64,000 nt of DNA from Bacillus sp. NTK034 (GCF_017303275.1 NZ_JAFKOJ010000010.1:1-64000), one strand, 5' to 3'; positions 34,275 through 43,141 are shown, counted from the stretch's first letter. The notes: generated by a model from the sequence alone, not told the origin. A program made the numbers and translations.

Positions 34275-35477
34275 ATGAAGAAAGAAAATGAAAGCAAAGG
34301 AATGGACAGAAGGGCATTTATTAAAGCGGGAGGAGCAGGGACACTAGCTTTAACCATGGCAGCGGCAGGTTTACCTGGAGACATATTCGAAAACAGGGTT
34401 CAAGCGGAAGAAATCAGTGAAAAGCTGGAAGGACCGAAGCTTTCCTTCAATTCCAATGGGAAATTTAAAGTTGTACAATTCAATGATACTCAGGATGATG
34501 AACGGATCGACAGGCGGACCATACAGCTGATGGAAAAGGTGCTGGATTCTGAGAAGCCTGATTTTGTTGTTTTAAATGGTGACAATATAACAGGCGGCTG
34601 TGATACAGAATTGGAAATGAAGCAGGCTATGAATAATGTCGTCCAGCCAATGGAGCAAAGGGGAATCCGCTGGGCGGCTACGTTTGGAAACCATGATGAA
34701 GACTCAACTCCAAAGAGCGGCATGGATGAGAGTGATATGCTCAAGTTTTATATGAAATACAAGCATAATATGAACTCACCTGGACAAAAAGGCCTTACGG
34801 GAACAGGAAATATGAATCTATTAATCAAAAAATCCAAAGGAAATAAGGCAGCTTTTAATCTCTGGCTTTTGGACAGCGGCAGATATGCCCCTCAAACGAT
34901 CGCCGGGCAGGATTTCAAGGGCTATCCAACATGGGATTGGCTGCGATTTAATCAGGTCAATTGGTATTATGAAAGATCAAAAGCAATAGAAAAGCATTAT
35001 GGCTATAAAGTGCCTTCTCTTGTATTCATTCATATTCCTCTATGGGAGCACCGTTTTATGTGGTGGGGCAGTGTGGACGGCAGAACACAGTCAGGGCATG
35101 AATTGGCTGCTGCAAGACATCAAATTAATGGAGAGCGGAATGAAGATGAGTGCCCCGGCCCAATAAACAGCGGCTTGTTTACAGCTATGCTCGATAGAGG
35201 GGATGTGAAAGGAGTATTCTGCGGCCATGACCATATTAATACATATTGCGGAAACTACTATGGAATTCTGCTTGGATATGCCGGAAATACCGGTTTTGGC
35301 ACTTACGGTCTTTCAGGATCCGACAGAAACAGACTTCGGGGAGCGAGAGTATTTAATTTAGATGAAAATCATGAAGGTGTTTTGGTCGATACACATATGG
35401 TTTTTGCCAAAGACTTCGGTATTGATTTAACAGCCAACGACCAAAGTATTGATCCGCTGCCGCTGGAGAAAAAATAG
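34275..35477 (+). CDS. Tat-exported metallophosphoesterase (calcineurin-like)
   Basis: A 400-residue phosphoesterase. The N terminus has a twin-arginine signal (DRRAFIKAGGAG, followed by a hydrophobic stretch and a cleavage region near residue 40). Metal-binding motifs in order are FNDTQDDE, VLNGDNITGG, TFGNHDED, FIHIPLWEH and FCGHDHINTY, as in purple-acid/Dcr2-like phosphatases. ATG 34275 is chosen because the upstream ATG at 34260 lies in the ribosome binding site. It likely releases phosphate from organic esters outside the cell. Confidence 0.9.
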   Translation: MKKENESKGMDRRAFIKAGGAGTLALTMAAAGLPGDIFENRVQAEEISEKLEGPKLSFNSNGKFKVVQFNDTQDDERIDRRTIQLMEKVLDSEKPDFVVLNGDNITGGCDTELEMKQAMNNVVQPMEQRGIRWAATFGNHDEDSTPKSGMDESDMLKFYMKYKHNMNSPGQKGLTGTGNMNLLIKKSKGNKAAFNLWLLDSGRYAPQTIAGQDFKGYPTWDWLRFNQVNWYYERSKAIEKHYGYKVPSLVFIHIPLWEHRFMWWGSVDGRTQSGHELAAARHQINGERNEDECPGPINSGLFTAMLDRGDVKGVFCGHDHINTYCGNYYGILLGYAGNTGFGTYGLSGSDRNRLRGARVFNLDENHEGVLVDTHMVFAKDFGIDLTANDQSIDPLPLEKK

Positions 35478-35555
35478 GCTAAAGCAGGCCTCTGGTGTTA
35501 AAAAGAGACTGTGTTAAGAGGAGTCTGGAAAAATGGGAGAAGGAGTTTATAAATC

Positions 35556-36962
35556 ATGAAAGATAATCGGACTGGACAAAAAGATGGAAATATATTTATT
35601 AAAGAAATGGATCGCCGTGCTTTTTTGCAGAAAACTACCTTAGCTGCCAGTGCAACAATTGGATTATCTCTTGCTAACTCTCTTAATTTAATTACAGCAA
35701 GTGCTGCCTCTTCTGCTTCGATCATGAACTCTGGAGGCAATAGTCCGGATTTAGTATTCCCGGTTATTAGTGACATTCATATCCATAACAGCAGCAATAA
35801 AACACTTGAAAAGTTTATAACAACTTTAGAACAGCTAAATAAGGCTATTCCGAAGCAGGATGCTTTTTTGGTTGTGGGAGATTTAACAGATTATGGATAT
35901 GAATCCGAATACGATAAGTTTATGTCAGCTTATAATGTCCACAAACAGCCAGGTGCCGTTTCCATGTTTGCCATAGGGAATCATGACTATTGGAATGGCT
36001 TATCAGTAGCAGACGCCCAAAAGCGATTCCTAGAAAAAACAGGCATGGAATCTATTTACTATCACAAGGTAATCAAAGGCTACCATTTTATCATTCTGGG
36101 AACAGAAGATGGTTTAACAGAGGGCACTTTTTCCGTGGAACAAATTAATTGGCTGGGTGAGCAGCTGAAGATTGCGCATGAAGATGATTGGAAAAAGCCA
36201 ATTTTTGTCTTTCACCATCAGCCGATTAAAGGGACTGTCTATGGAAGTGAATGGGGCTTTAATCAAAATAGAGACCTTTTTTACAACACTTTAAAGGAAT
36301 ATCCGCAAGTCATCTCATTTTCAGGACATACGCACTATCCTCTTGATGACCCGAGAATCATTCACCAGAAGGATTTTACTTCAATTGGAACCTCAACCGG
36401 TGCCTATTTGTGGCTGGACGCCGGCAGAATTCAAGGGGAAGTGCCTGAAGGTGCAGATGTCCTGAATCAGGCATTAATTGTCGAGGTGCATAATAATAAG
36501 GTGCTGATCAGACGCCGCGATATTCATCAGAATGATTGGACAGGAGAGCCATTTGAACTTAGCTATCCGGCAAATAAGCAGAAATTTTCTTACACAGAAG
36601 ACAGGGATAAGAAGGCGCCTTTTTTTACAAAAGATGCGATGCTTTCCATTAATCATGAAATGACATCAGCCACTGGCATGGCCATTATGTTTACGCAAGC
36701 CAAGGATGACCTGCTGGTTCATGACTACAAGGTAGTGGCAAGACATGCAAATTCAGAGAAAGTCGTGAAGGAATTTCTTGCTTTCTCGGAATTCTATAAA
36801 GATCCTGTGCCAAACCCGTTAACGTTAACAATTGAAGGGTTACAGGCAAATACAGCCTATCAAATTGAGGTGCATGCACTGGATGCTTATGGGAATGTAT
36901 GTAAGAAGCCTTTGAGAGCTTTAGGGAAGACGAAGACAATGGCTGCCGCAAATCCCGTTTGA
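35556..36962 (+). CDS. Tat-exported metallophosphoesterase with C-terminal beta domain
   Basis: A 468-residue protein with a twin-arginine signal (EMDRRAFLQKTTLAA) and calcineurin-like motifs VISDIHIHN, VVGDLTDYGYE, AIGNHDYW, FVFHHQP and SFSGHTHYPLDD. Residues from about 360 form an Ig/fibronectin-like domain (NPLTLTIEGLQANTAYQIEV). It follows the first phosphoesterase by 78 bp and precedes tatA by 40 bp, so the three form one export module. The substrate is unknown. Confidence 0.9.
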   Translation: MKDNRTGQKDGNIFIKEMDRRAFLQKTTLAASATIGLSLANSLNLITASAASSASIMNSGGNSPDLVFPVISDIHIHNSSNKTLEKFITTLEQLNKAIPKQDAFLVVGDLTDYGYESEYDKFMSAYNVHKQPGAVSMFAIGNHDYWNGLSVADAQKRFLEKTGMESIYYHKVIKGYHFIILGTEDGLTEGTFSVEQINWLGEQLKIAHEDDWKKPIFVFHHQPIKGTVYGSEWGFNQNRDLFYNTLKEYPQVISFSGHTHYPLDDPRIIHQKDFTSIGTSTGAYLWLDAGRIQGEVPEGADVLNQALIVEVHNNKVLIRRRDIHQNDWTGEPFELSYPANKQKFSYTEDRDKKAPFFTKDAMLSINHEMTSATGMAIMFTQAKDDLLVHDYKVVARHANSEKVVKEFLAFSEFYKDPVPNPLTLTIEGLQANTAYQIEVHALDAYGNVCKKPLRALGKTKTMAAANPV

Positions 36963-37002
36963 TAATGACGTTTAGTAACAATACTCTGCAGGAGGGATGA
37001 AC

Positions 37003-37182
37003 ATGCTGCAAAATATAGGTATACCTGGACTAATATTAGTATTAGTTATCGCACTTATCATTTTCGGGCCATCGAAGCTGCCGGAAATTGGCCGGGCATT
37101 CGGCTCGACTTTGAGGGAATTTAAAAGTTCAACAAAAGAATTGCTGTCAGAGAACCAGGAAGACAGCAGCAAAACTAAATAA
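37003..37182 (+). CDS. tatA: twin-arginine translocase subunit TatA
   Basis: A 59-residue TatA/TatE protein: one N-terminal membrane helix ([17 protein letters not shown]), the [14 protein letters not shown] hinge and amphipathic helix, and a charged tail. ATG 37003 is used; the ATG at 36997 lies inside GGAGGG. No tatC gene accompanies it, so TatC must come from elsewhere. Its position after two Tat substrates parallels the phoD-tatAd-tatCd cluster of B. subtilis. Confidence 0.93.
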   Translation: MLQNIGIPGLILVLVIALIIFGPSKLPEIGRAFGSTLREFKSSTKELLSENQEDSSKTK

Positions 37183-37190
37183 TACAGCAG

Positions 37191-37224
37191 AAATGGGCCG
37201 ACTATTTTGGAGTTGGCCCTATTT
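37191..37224 (+). terminator. probable terminator after tatA
   Basis: GGGCCGAC (37195-37202) pairs with GTTGGCCC (37212-37219, one G-U), with AAAT/ATTT outside. The T tail is weak. Confidence 0.65.
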
Positions 37225-37324
37225 CGTGAAGATTTTTTGAAAAATATCTGTCTTCTTGTTTTTTCTTATATTCTTTGTAAAAAAAGGCGTTTGTTACGTC
37301 ATCTAGTCTAGTAAAAATGGGGAA

Positions 37325-37455
37325 ATCGGTCACTTTCGGAAGTTTATCGGCCAGAAATTGAATATATCGGTCACTTTCAGGATATATCGGTCACTTTCAG
37401 GATATATCGGTCACTTTCACGATATATCGGTCACTTTTCCAATATATCGGTCAGT
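37325..37455. repeat. ATCGGTCA tandem array, seven copies, ~20-bp period (left)
   Basis: ATCGGTCA or a one-base variant starts at 37325, 37346, 37366, 37386, 37406, 37426 and 37446. The best-conserved unit reads ATATATCGGTCACTTTCAGG. The region between tatA and the PHP gene (about 430 bp) holds this array, the tatA terminator and a Pho-box-like site, and no gene I can support. Confidence 0.88.
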
Positions 37456-37515
37456 TGCTTTAATGCCGGGCTTTTAATAAGGCAGTTCTATCAAACTGAA
37501 AAATCAAAATGACAA

Positions 37516-37552
37516 TTACATAATCTTAACAGAAATTTACATCCCATTAACC
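37516..37552 (+). promoter_or_regulatory. Pho-box-like direct repeats upstream of the PHP gene
   Basis: TTACAT (37516), TTAACA (37526), TTACAT (37537) and TTAACC (37547) are spaced 10-11 bp apart. Four TT(A)ACA-type hexamers at this spacing match the B. subtilis PhoP binding pattern, suggesting induction of the phosphonate genes by phosphate starvation. Confidence 0.65.
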
Positions 37553-37610
37553 TATTTGGCTTGGCACCAAGTTATTCTAATAAAAAAGGCTATGAATAGG
37601 AGGAATGAAA

Positions 37611-38477
37611 ATGAAAGCAGAGCTGCATTGCCATACGAATGTTTCTGATTGCCCGCTATCGATTGATGAGGTATTGAATCTTGCCATTGCCAATGAGGTT
37701 ACACATTTGGCCATTACGAACCACGACACGACAAAAGGGCTGCAGGAAGCAATTGATCGTGGAAAGAGGTATGGAGTGGAGGTGATCCCCGGTATTGAAA
37801 TTTCTGCTTTTGACTTTGACAGGGGACGCCGGGTGCACATTCTGGGCTATTTTATCGAACCAGGGCATAAGGCAATTGAATCGCTGTGTAAGCCGATTGT
37901 TGAGCGGAGGCATAAGCTCTCTTTTGAAATGGTTCAAAGGCTGATTTCAGCAGGATACAGCATAACATGGGAGCACTGTCTGGAGCTTTCTGAAGGAGGA
38001 ACCGGAGTTTATAAGCAGCATATCATGGCAGCTCTTATAGAGGCTGGATATGCTGATTCCATTTACGGTTCCCTTTATAAAAGATTATTTAGCCGCGGTC
38101 AAAATGGAGAATCGCCAGGAGTTGCTTTTATCCCGATGGAATATGTGGATGCGCGGCTTGCTGTTGAGGCTATTCTTGAAGCAGGCGGTGTGCCCGTCCT
38201 TGCCCACCCTGGCCAATACGGAAATTTTGAAAAGGTGCCTGAGCTGGTTGAAGCCGGCCTGCAGGGGATAGAAGTCTGGCACCCCCTTCACAGCGGACAG
38301 CATGAAGAAATGGCTAGGAAACTGGCCATCCAATATGGATTAACCATGACTGGAGGTTCCGACTTTCATGGTGCCTACGGTGAGAAACCGGTTGTGCTGG
38401 GCAGCATGTCTCCGGGGGTGGAGAGAGTGCATGAACTGGCTGCGAGACGGCAGAGATTGAAAAGCCAGCGTTTATAG
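37611..38477 (+). CDS. phnPP: PHP-domain phosphodiesterase, PhnPP-like
   Basis: A 288-residue PHP-family protein with metal-binding motifs LHCHTNVSD, ITNHDTTKG, PGIEIS, VLAHPGQYG and TGGSDFHGAYG. In Eggerthella, a PHP protein (PhnPP) hydrolyses phosphoribosyl cyclic phosphate in the C-P lyase pathway in place of PhnP; this gene lies directly before the phn genes, which lack phnP, so that role is likely. ATG 37611 is used because the AGGAGG site abuts the earlier ATG. The specific activity is inference; relatives also act on RNA ends or nucleotides. Confidence 0.8.
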   Translation: MKAELHCHTNVSDCPLSIDEVLNLAIANEVTHLAITNHDTTKGLQEAIDRGKRYGVEVIPGIEISAFDFDRGRRVHILGYFIEPGHKAIESLCKPIVERRHKLSFEMVQRLISAGYSITWEHCLELSEGGTGVYKQHIMAALIEAGYADSIYGSLYKRLFSRGQNGESPGVAFIPMEYVDARLAVEAILEAGGVPVLAHPGQYGNFEKVPELVEAGLQGIEVWHPLHSGQHEEMARKLAIQYGLTMTGGSDFHGAYGEKPVVLGSMSPGVERVHELAARRQRLKSQRL

Positions 38478-38503
38478 GGGTCACATTAAAAAAGGAGTGG
38501 GAT

Positions 38504-39145
38504 ATGCCCATGTCAATGATTTTTAAACCAAAAAAGGATGAAAAGCTCTCTGTTTCACCTGCTGTACATCATTCCAGCTTCATCATTGACAGCTATGCGG
38601 GAGAATGGACGTCAATCGGAGAAAGAAATAAAATTATCGAATCGAAATTTGGGGACTACACTTATACGATGGATGATGTAACAGTCAACTATACTGAAAT
38701 CGGTAAGTTCTGTTCCATTGCTTCTCATGCATGCATTAATCCTGTTCAGCATCCGATGGACCGGGTGACCCAGCACCATATGACTTATCGGAAAGTTGAC
38801 TATGGCTTCGGCGATCAGGATGATCATGAATTTTTTGATTGGCGCCGTACAAACCGGGTTAAAATAGGCCATGATGTATGGATTGGGCATGGTGCTATCA
38901 TTATGAAGGGTGTCGAAATTGGCACAGGTGCAGTCATCGGTTCCGGTGCAGTCGTTACAAAGGATGTTAAACCCTATACAATTGCAGCGGGCGTGCCGGC
39001 AAAGCCATTAAAAAGAAGGTTTTCTGAAAAGACAGCTGAAAAACTGCTTGAAATTGCGTGGTGGGATTGGCCAAGGGAGAAGCTTGAAGCCCATTTTGAA
39101 GAATTAAATGATACGGAAGCTTTTATCAGGAAATTTGGAAGTTAA
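38504..39145 (+). CDS. phosphonate-cluster hexapeptide transferase (TIGR03308-like)
   Basis: A 213-residue left-handed beta-helix acyltransferase: hexapeptide repeats in TEIGKFCSIASHACINP and VKIGHDVWIGHGAIIMKGVE to GAVVTKDVKPY, with a catalytic-type His in QHPMDRVTQHHMTY. This family is a recurring part of C-P lyase clusters and may acetylate aminoalkylphosphonates or an intermediate; its substrate is unproven. It follows the PHP gene by 26 bp and ends before a strong terminator. Confidence 0.87.
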   Translation: MPMSMIFKPKKDEKLSVSPAVHHSSFIIDSYAGEWTSIGERNKIIESKFGDYTYTMDDVTVNYTEIGKFCSIASHACINPVQHPMDRVTQHHMTYRKVDYGFGDQDDHEFFDWRRTNRVKIGHDVWIGHGAIIMKGVEIGTGAVIGSGAVVTKDVKPYTIAAGVPAKPLKRRFSEKTAEKLLEIAWWDWPREKLEAHFEELNDTEAFIRKFGS

Positions 39146-39157
39146 ATACAGACTTAC

Positions 39158-39192
39158 AAAGACCCAGTCACCAAAAAGATTGGGTCTTTTTT
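39158..39192 (+). terminator. rho-independent terminator before phnF
   Basis: AAAGACCCA (39158-39166) pairs with TGGGTCTTT (39181-39189), followed by TTTA. It separates the PHP/transferase pair from phnF. Confidence 0.87.
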
Positions 39193-39286
39193 ATATTCAT
39201 AAAAATATTACAATTACGTAACTTTCCATTTAAATTCATTCATTAGACTTAAATTGTTTCTGGATTTCGAAAGGGGCGCCGACTGT

Positions 39287-39988
39287 ATGAGTGAAAAAAT
39301 GATGCTGGTAGATGAGCTGATTACACAAATAAAGGAAGGGAAGTACAAACCGAATGAAAAGCTTCCTTCTGAGAATGAGCTTGCAGATCAATATAGGATT
39401 CCAAGAATGGTTGTACGGAAAGCGTATGAGCAACTGCAGGAACTGGGGTTCATTTTTTCAAAGCAGGGAAGAGGCAGTTATGTCCAAAATAGGAAGCAGC
39501 AGATTCCGCTGATTTTAACAGGGGATATCAGTTTTAGTGAAAAGATGAATGAGCTTGGGTTTGACTTCAGGTCGGAGAATATTTGCTGTGAAAAAATCCA
39601 GTTTGATTCTGAAGTCTTTCATGCGCTAAAAGTCGATCCGGAGGATGAAGTCTATAAAATTTCCAGGCTAAGAATAGTGGACGGCTGCCCGATTGCCTTG
39701 CACACATCCTATGCAGCCAAATCTGTTTTTCCCCAAATTGATAGAGATGGTCCTGGGATCAAATCTATTTTTCACTACTATAGATCCCATGGCTATAAAG
39801 AATTTACATCGGGCCAAAGCCAGCTGAGTGTGGTTTTCCCAATAGAGCCTGAACGGAAAATACTGCAATGCTCAAGTTTAATTCCGCTTTTGCTCCTGGA
39901 GTCCCTCTGCGTGGATAAGGAGACGGGAACAGTACTGGAATTCTCAAGAATCAAGTATAGAAGCGATTGCTTTACCTATTTAATTTAA
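39287..39988 (+). CDS. phnF: PhnF-type GntR/UTRA transcriptional regulator
   Basis: A 233-residue HutC-type regulator: GntR winged helix in residues 5-70 (LPSENELADQYRIPRMVVRK, GSYVQNRK) and a UTRA ligand-binding domain from about 85. ATG 39287 is chosen, with AAAGGGG about nine bases upstream. It precedes phnG by 123 bp on the same strand and is the likely local repressor of the C-P lyase genes, released by a phosphonate or phosphate-related ligand. Confidence 0.88.
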   Translation: MSEKMMLVDELITQIKEGKYKPNEKLPSENELADQYRIPRMVVRKAYEQLQELGFIFSKQGRGSYVQNRKQQIPLILTGDISFSEKMNELGFDFRSENICCEKIQFDSEVFHALKVDPEDEVYKISRLRIVDGCPIALHTSYAAKSVFPQIDRDGPGIKSIFHYYRSHGYKEFTSGQSQLSVVFPIEPERKILQCSSLIPLLLLESLCVDKETGTVLEFSRIKYRSDCFTYLI

Positions 39989-40012
39989 ACTGGCTTTGGT
40001 GCAAATATCAGG

Positions 40013-40049
40013 TTAATAAAACTCTTACATAATTTACACTTCTTTAACA
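40013..40049 (+). promoter_or_regulatory. Pho-box-like repeats upstream of phnG
   Basis: TTAATA (40013), TTACAT (40025), TTACAC (40034) and TTAACA (40044) recur at 9-12 bp. The match to PhoP binding repeats is weaker than at 37516 but in the expected place, 60-100 bp before phnG. Confidence 0.5.
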
Positions 40050-40111
40050 TCCGCCAGCTTGGCAACAAGATAGATTTAAGATGCAGAACAAAAACAGATG
40101 GAGGCCAAAAG

Positions 40112-40534
40112 GTGAAAAGAAAACAGCGTACAGAAATTTTGATTGAAGGTTCACATGAGTTGGCTAAATCTTTAGCGAATGAGATTGAACAAAAATATTC
40201 AGTTTCTGTTTTACAGGAGCCGGAACATGGACTTGTGATGTTAAAGGTTCGGGAAACTTCCAGGAAAAGCCTGTTTCATTTAGGAGAAGTACTCGTCACA
40301 GAATGCAAGGCTAAGGTGGAAGGGAAGATCGGCATTGGGATTGTGAAAGGAGATCACCCGGATTTGGCTTATCATCTTGCCGTGATTGACGCGGCATTTC
40401 TCGGGGATCTTCCCGAGATCAAACCATGGGCCGGGATACTCGAAATTGAAAAATACTATATAGATCAAAAAAGAAAAGCAAAGAATGAAGAAATTTTAAG
40501 AACAAAAGTCAGCTTTGAGACGATGGATGTTTAA
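40112..40534 (+). CDS. phnG: C-P lyase subunit PhnG
   Basis: A 140-residue protein matching PhnG: TEILIEGSHELAKSLANEI, LFHLGEVLVTECKAKVEGK and GIGIVKGDHPDLAYHLAVID are family-typical. PhnG pairs with PhnI, PhnH and PhnJ in the C-P lyase core, which attaches methylphosphonate to ATP and cleaves the C-P bond. GTG 40112 follows GGAGG by seven bases. phnH follows in 18 bp. Confidence 0.93.
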   Translation: MKRKQRTEILIEGSHELAKSLANEIEQKYSVSVLQEPEHGLVMLKVRETSRKSLFHLGEVLVTECKAKVEGKIGIGIVKGDHPDLAYHLAVIDAAFLGDLPEIKPWAGILEIEKYYIDQKRKAKNEEILRTKVSFETMDV

Positions 40535-40552
40535 TAGAAGGAGGTACAGGGG

Positions 40553-41173
40553 TTGAAATTAGATGTTGTTCATGACCTGCAAGCTGTATATAGAAAATTG
40601 GTCGATTCCACTTCAAGGCCAGGGCTGATATCAGACCTCGGCAAGGAGGCTGCGCTGCTGGACGGAGAGAATCCAGCAGGCTGCTCCAGCTCAATTTTAC
40701 TGCTGGCATTAACGCTGCTTGATCCTGAGGTTACGTTTAAAGTATACGGCGGTGATGCTGAAGCACTTGAAAAGGAAATAAATCAATTAACCTTTGCAAA
40801 AGCGGTTCAGGCAGACAAGGCCGATTATTTAATTCTCCTGAAGGATGCCGGGGCAGGGTCTCTGGAACATGCCATTGAAATGGCGAATCCGGGAACGTTC
40901 ATAAATCCGCACAAATCCGCAATGATTATAGCAGAAACAGGGATGATTACTGAAGGGAACAAACTGCTATTAAGTGGACCTGGTATTCAAACAAGCACAG
41001 GAATCAATATAGAACTGGCTGGAAATTGGATTGTAAAACGCAATGAAAAAAATAAGGAGTATCCAACAGGGGTCGACCTGGTATTCGTGGACCGAAATCA
41101 TCAGCTTTTATCATTGCCAAGAACGACTCAAATAACAGAAAGCAGGGAGGTGGAAAAACAATGGGTTATGTAG
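40553..41173 (+). CDS. phnH: C-P lyase subunit PhnH
   Basis: A 206-residue PhnH. The family core is visible in STSRPGLISDL, ILLALTLLDPEVTF, PGTFINPHKSAMIIAE and LSGPGIQTSTGINIE. PhnH is a PLP-transferase-like fold without PLP that completes the C-P lyase core complex. It starts at TTG 40553 with AAGGAGG upstream and overlaps phnI by 13 bp. Confidence 0.93.
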   Translation: MKLDVVHDLQAVYRKLVDSTSRPGLISDLGKEAALLDGENPAGCSSSILLLALTLLDPEVTFKVYGGDAEALEKEINQLTFAKAVQADKADYLILLKDAGAGSLEHAIEMANPGTFINPHKSAMIIAETGMITEGNKLLLSGPGIQTSTGINIELAGNWIVKRNEKNKEYPTGVDLVFVDRNHQLLSLPRTTQITESREVEKQWVM

Positions 41174-42294
41174 CAGTAAAAGGCGGGACACAGGCCATTG
41201 AAGAGTCGATTAAACGCTTGAAATATGAAAGGCTTCACAAGGAGCAGGTGATTGAGACCGGGCAGATTGAAGGCGGTATGAGAGGCTTAATCGATCAGGT
41301 GATGTCAGAAGGCAGCCTTTATGATGAAAAGCTTGCCGCATTAGCGATTAAGCAGGCAGAAGGAAATCCGGAAGAAGCGGTATTCCTGCTTCGCGCATAC
41401 CGCTCAACCCTGCCGAGAAAGCACTCTTCTCAAATCATTGAAACCGGGGAGATGAAGGTGGAACGCCGGATTTCAGCCAGTTTCAAGGACATTCCGGGCG
41501 GTCAGATCCTTGGCGCTACAACCGATTATACCCACCGCCTCCTGGATTTCAATCTAATGAAGGAAACGGAAGAGTCGGTTAGCGAATGGCTTTCAAATTA
41601 TGCTTTGGAAAATAGGACAATTGAAATGCTGCAGCATGCACCTGAATTTGTACTGCCAAAAGTGCTGGATTATTTGAGGAAAGAAGGACTGATACCTCCT
41701 CTCGAAAACAATGATGCTGAGCCTGATGATGTGACCAGGGAAAGCCTTGAGTTTCCATCAAGCAGAAGCCAGCGCCTGCAAATTCTGACAAGAGGAGAGA
41801 CGGGAGCTGTTACTTCACTCGCCTATGCGGTCATCAGAGGGTATGGCGCTTTGCATCCAACTGTTGGTGAGCTAAGAGTAGGAAACCTGCCAATATATGT
41901 GGGCCATCCGAATGAAGAGGGCAATGACGAAGATGAATATTACATTGGTGATATCAAAACAACAGAAGCAGAAATGCTGATGCCGTTCATGGCAGAAAAG
42001 GAAAAAGGCAAGAAGGAATTGGAGTTTGAAATCGGATATGGATTGTGTTTCGGACAAAATGAGACGAAAGCGATCGCCATGGGCATTCTCGATAATTGCC
42101 TCGAGCATCCTGATAATAGCTTCCCCAGCCATAATGAGGAATTTGTCCTCCTCCATATTGATTCTGTGGAGTCAACCGGCTTTATATCACACTTGAAGAT
42201 GCCGCATTATGTAACCTTCCAGTCGAAGCTAGACAGTGTGAGAAAGACAAAAGCGAAAGCAGAAGAACAGGAAGAGGTGCAAGCATATGAATAA
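41161..42294 (+). CDS. phnI: C-P lyase subunit PhnI
   Basis: A 377-residue PhnI, the nucleosidase-like subunit that exchanges adenine of ATP for the phosphonate. Typical segments are YVAVKGGTQAIEESIKRLK, VSEGSLYDEKLAALAIKQ, LLRAYRSTLPR, RISASFKDIPGGQILGAT and DYTHRLLDF. The last ~30 residues are charged. It overlaps phnH and phnJ (8 bp), so translation of the set is coupled. Confidence 0.94.
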   Translation: MGYVAVKGGTQAIEESIKRLKYERLHKEQVIETGQIEGGMRGLIDQVMSEGSLYDEKLAALAIKQAEGNPEEAVFLLRAYRSTLPRKHSSQIIETGEMKVERRISASFKDIPGGQILGATTDYTHRLLDFNLMKETEESVSEWLSNYALENRTIEMLQHAPEFVLPKVLDYLRKEGLIPPLENNDAEPDDVTRESLEFPSSRSQRLQILTRGETGAVTSLAYAVIRGYGALHPTVGELRVGNLPIYVGHPNEEGNDEDEYYIGDIKTTEAEMLMPFMAEKEKGKKELEFEIGYGLCFGQNETKAIAMGILDNCLEHPDNSFPSHNEEFVLLHIDSVESTGFISHLKMPHYVTFQSKLDSVRKTKAKAEEQEEVQAYE

Positions 42295-43141
42295 CGCCTA
42301 TAATTTTGCTTTCTTTGACGAAGGGTCGAAGCGGGAGATTAGAAGAGCCACTTTAAAAGCGATTGCCATCCCGGGTTATCAGGTACCATTTGCATCAAGG
42401 GAAATGCCGATTGGAAGGGGCTGGGGGACAGGAGGCCTGCAGCTGACACTCTCACTGATCGGGAAAGAGGATGTATTGAAGGTCATCGATCAGGGATCTG
42501 ATGAATCTGTCAATGCAGTCAGCATCAAAAAGCTAGTAAAGGATACAACTGGTGTCCAAATAACGGACCATACCTCTCAGGCAACCATTATCCAATCACG
42601 TCACAGAATTCCTGAGGTGCCGCTGAGAACGGACCAAATCCTTGTTTTGCAGGTGCCGCTTCCTGAACCGTTACGGTATTTTGAACCGAGTGAGCATGAG
42701 ACAAAAAAGCTGCATGCGGAAAAAGAATACAGCGGTGCCTGGCTTATGCTATTTGAACAGATCATGAAATACGGAAGCATGACAACAGGTGCAGATCATC
42801 CGGTCATGGTTCACGGCCGCTATGTAATGGCACCAAGCCCGATCCCTCGCTTTGATAATCCGAAAATGGATGAAAACGAAGCACTTATTTTGCTGGGAGC
42901 AGGACGGGAAAAGAAGATATATGCAGTTCCACCCTATACGAGGATTGTTTCCCTCGATTTTGAAGATTATCCGTTTGAAGGGGAAAGCTTTCATGATAAA
43001 TGCTGCAGATTATGCGGGTCTGAGGGAGTGTTCCTTGACGAACTGATTGATGAGGCAACGGGAGAGACGTTTTACCAATGCAATGATACCAGCTATTGCT
43101 GTGAAATTTTAAACGAAGCTGAAAAGGCAGGAGTGAATTAA
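42287..43141 (+). CDS. phnJ: C-P lyase radical-SAM subunit PhnJ
   Basis: A 284-residue PhnJ with the iron-sulfur motif C240-x2-C243-x21-C265 and the catalytic Cys at 271 (SYC), exactly the spacing of the characterised enzyme (241, 244, 266 and 272 in E. coli). FASREMPIGRGWGTGG near the N terminus is also conserved. It performs the radical cleavage of the carbon-phosphorus bond. Its stop is immediately followed by the phnK start. Confidence 0.95.
   Translation: MNNAYNFAFFDEGSKREIRRATLKAIAIPGYQVPFASREMPIGRGWGTGGLQLTLSLIGKEDVLKVIDQGSDESVNAVSIKKLVKDTTGVQITDHTSQATIIQSRHRIPEVPLRTDQILVLQVPLPEPLRYFEPSEHETKKLHAEKEYSGAWLMLFEQIMKYGSMTTGADHPVMVHGRYVMAPSPIPRFDNPKMDENEALILLGAGREKKIYAVPPYTRIVSLDFEDYPFEGESFHDKCCRLCGSEGVFLDELIDEATGETFYQCNDTSYCCEILNEAEKAGVN

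Noticed and set aside
37325..37455. CRISPR or iteron origin
   Set aside because: Repeats are about 20 bp with short linkers; no cas, rep or dnaA-box context. The near-copy at 55.6 kb also argues for a dispersed repeat family.
39201..39222. Pho box before phnF
   Set aside because: TTACAA and TTACGT are adjacent at a six-base period, which does not fit the 10-11-bp spacing of PhoP sites.
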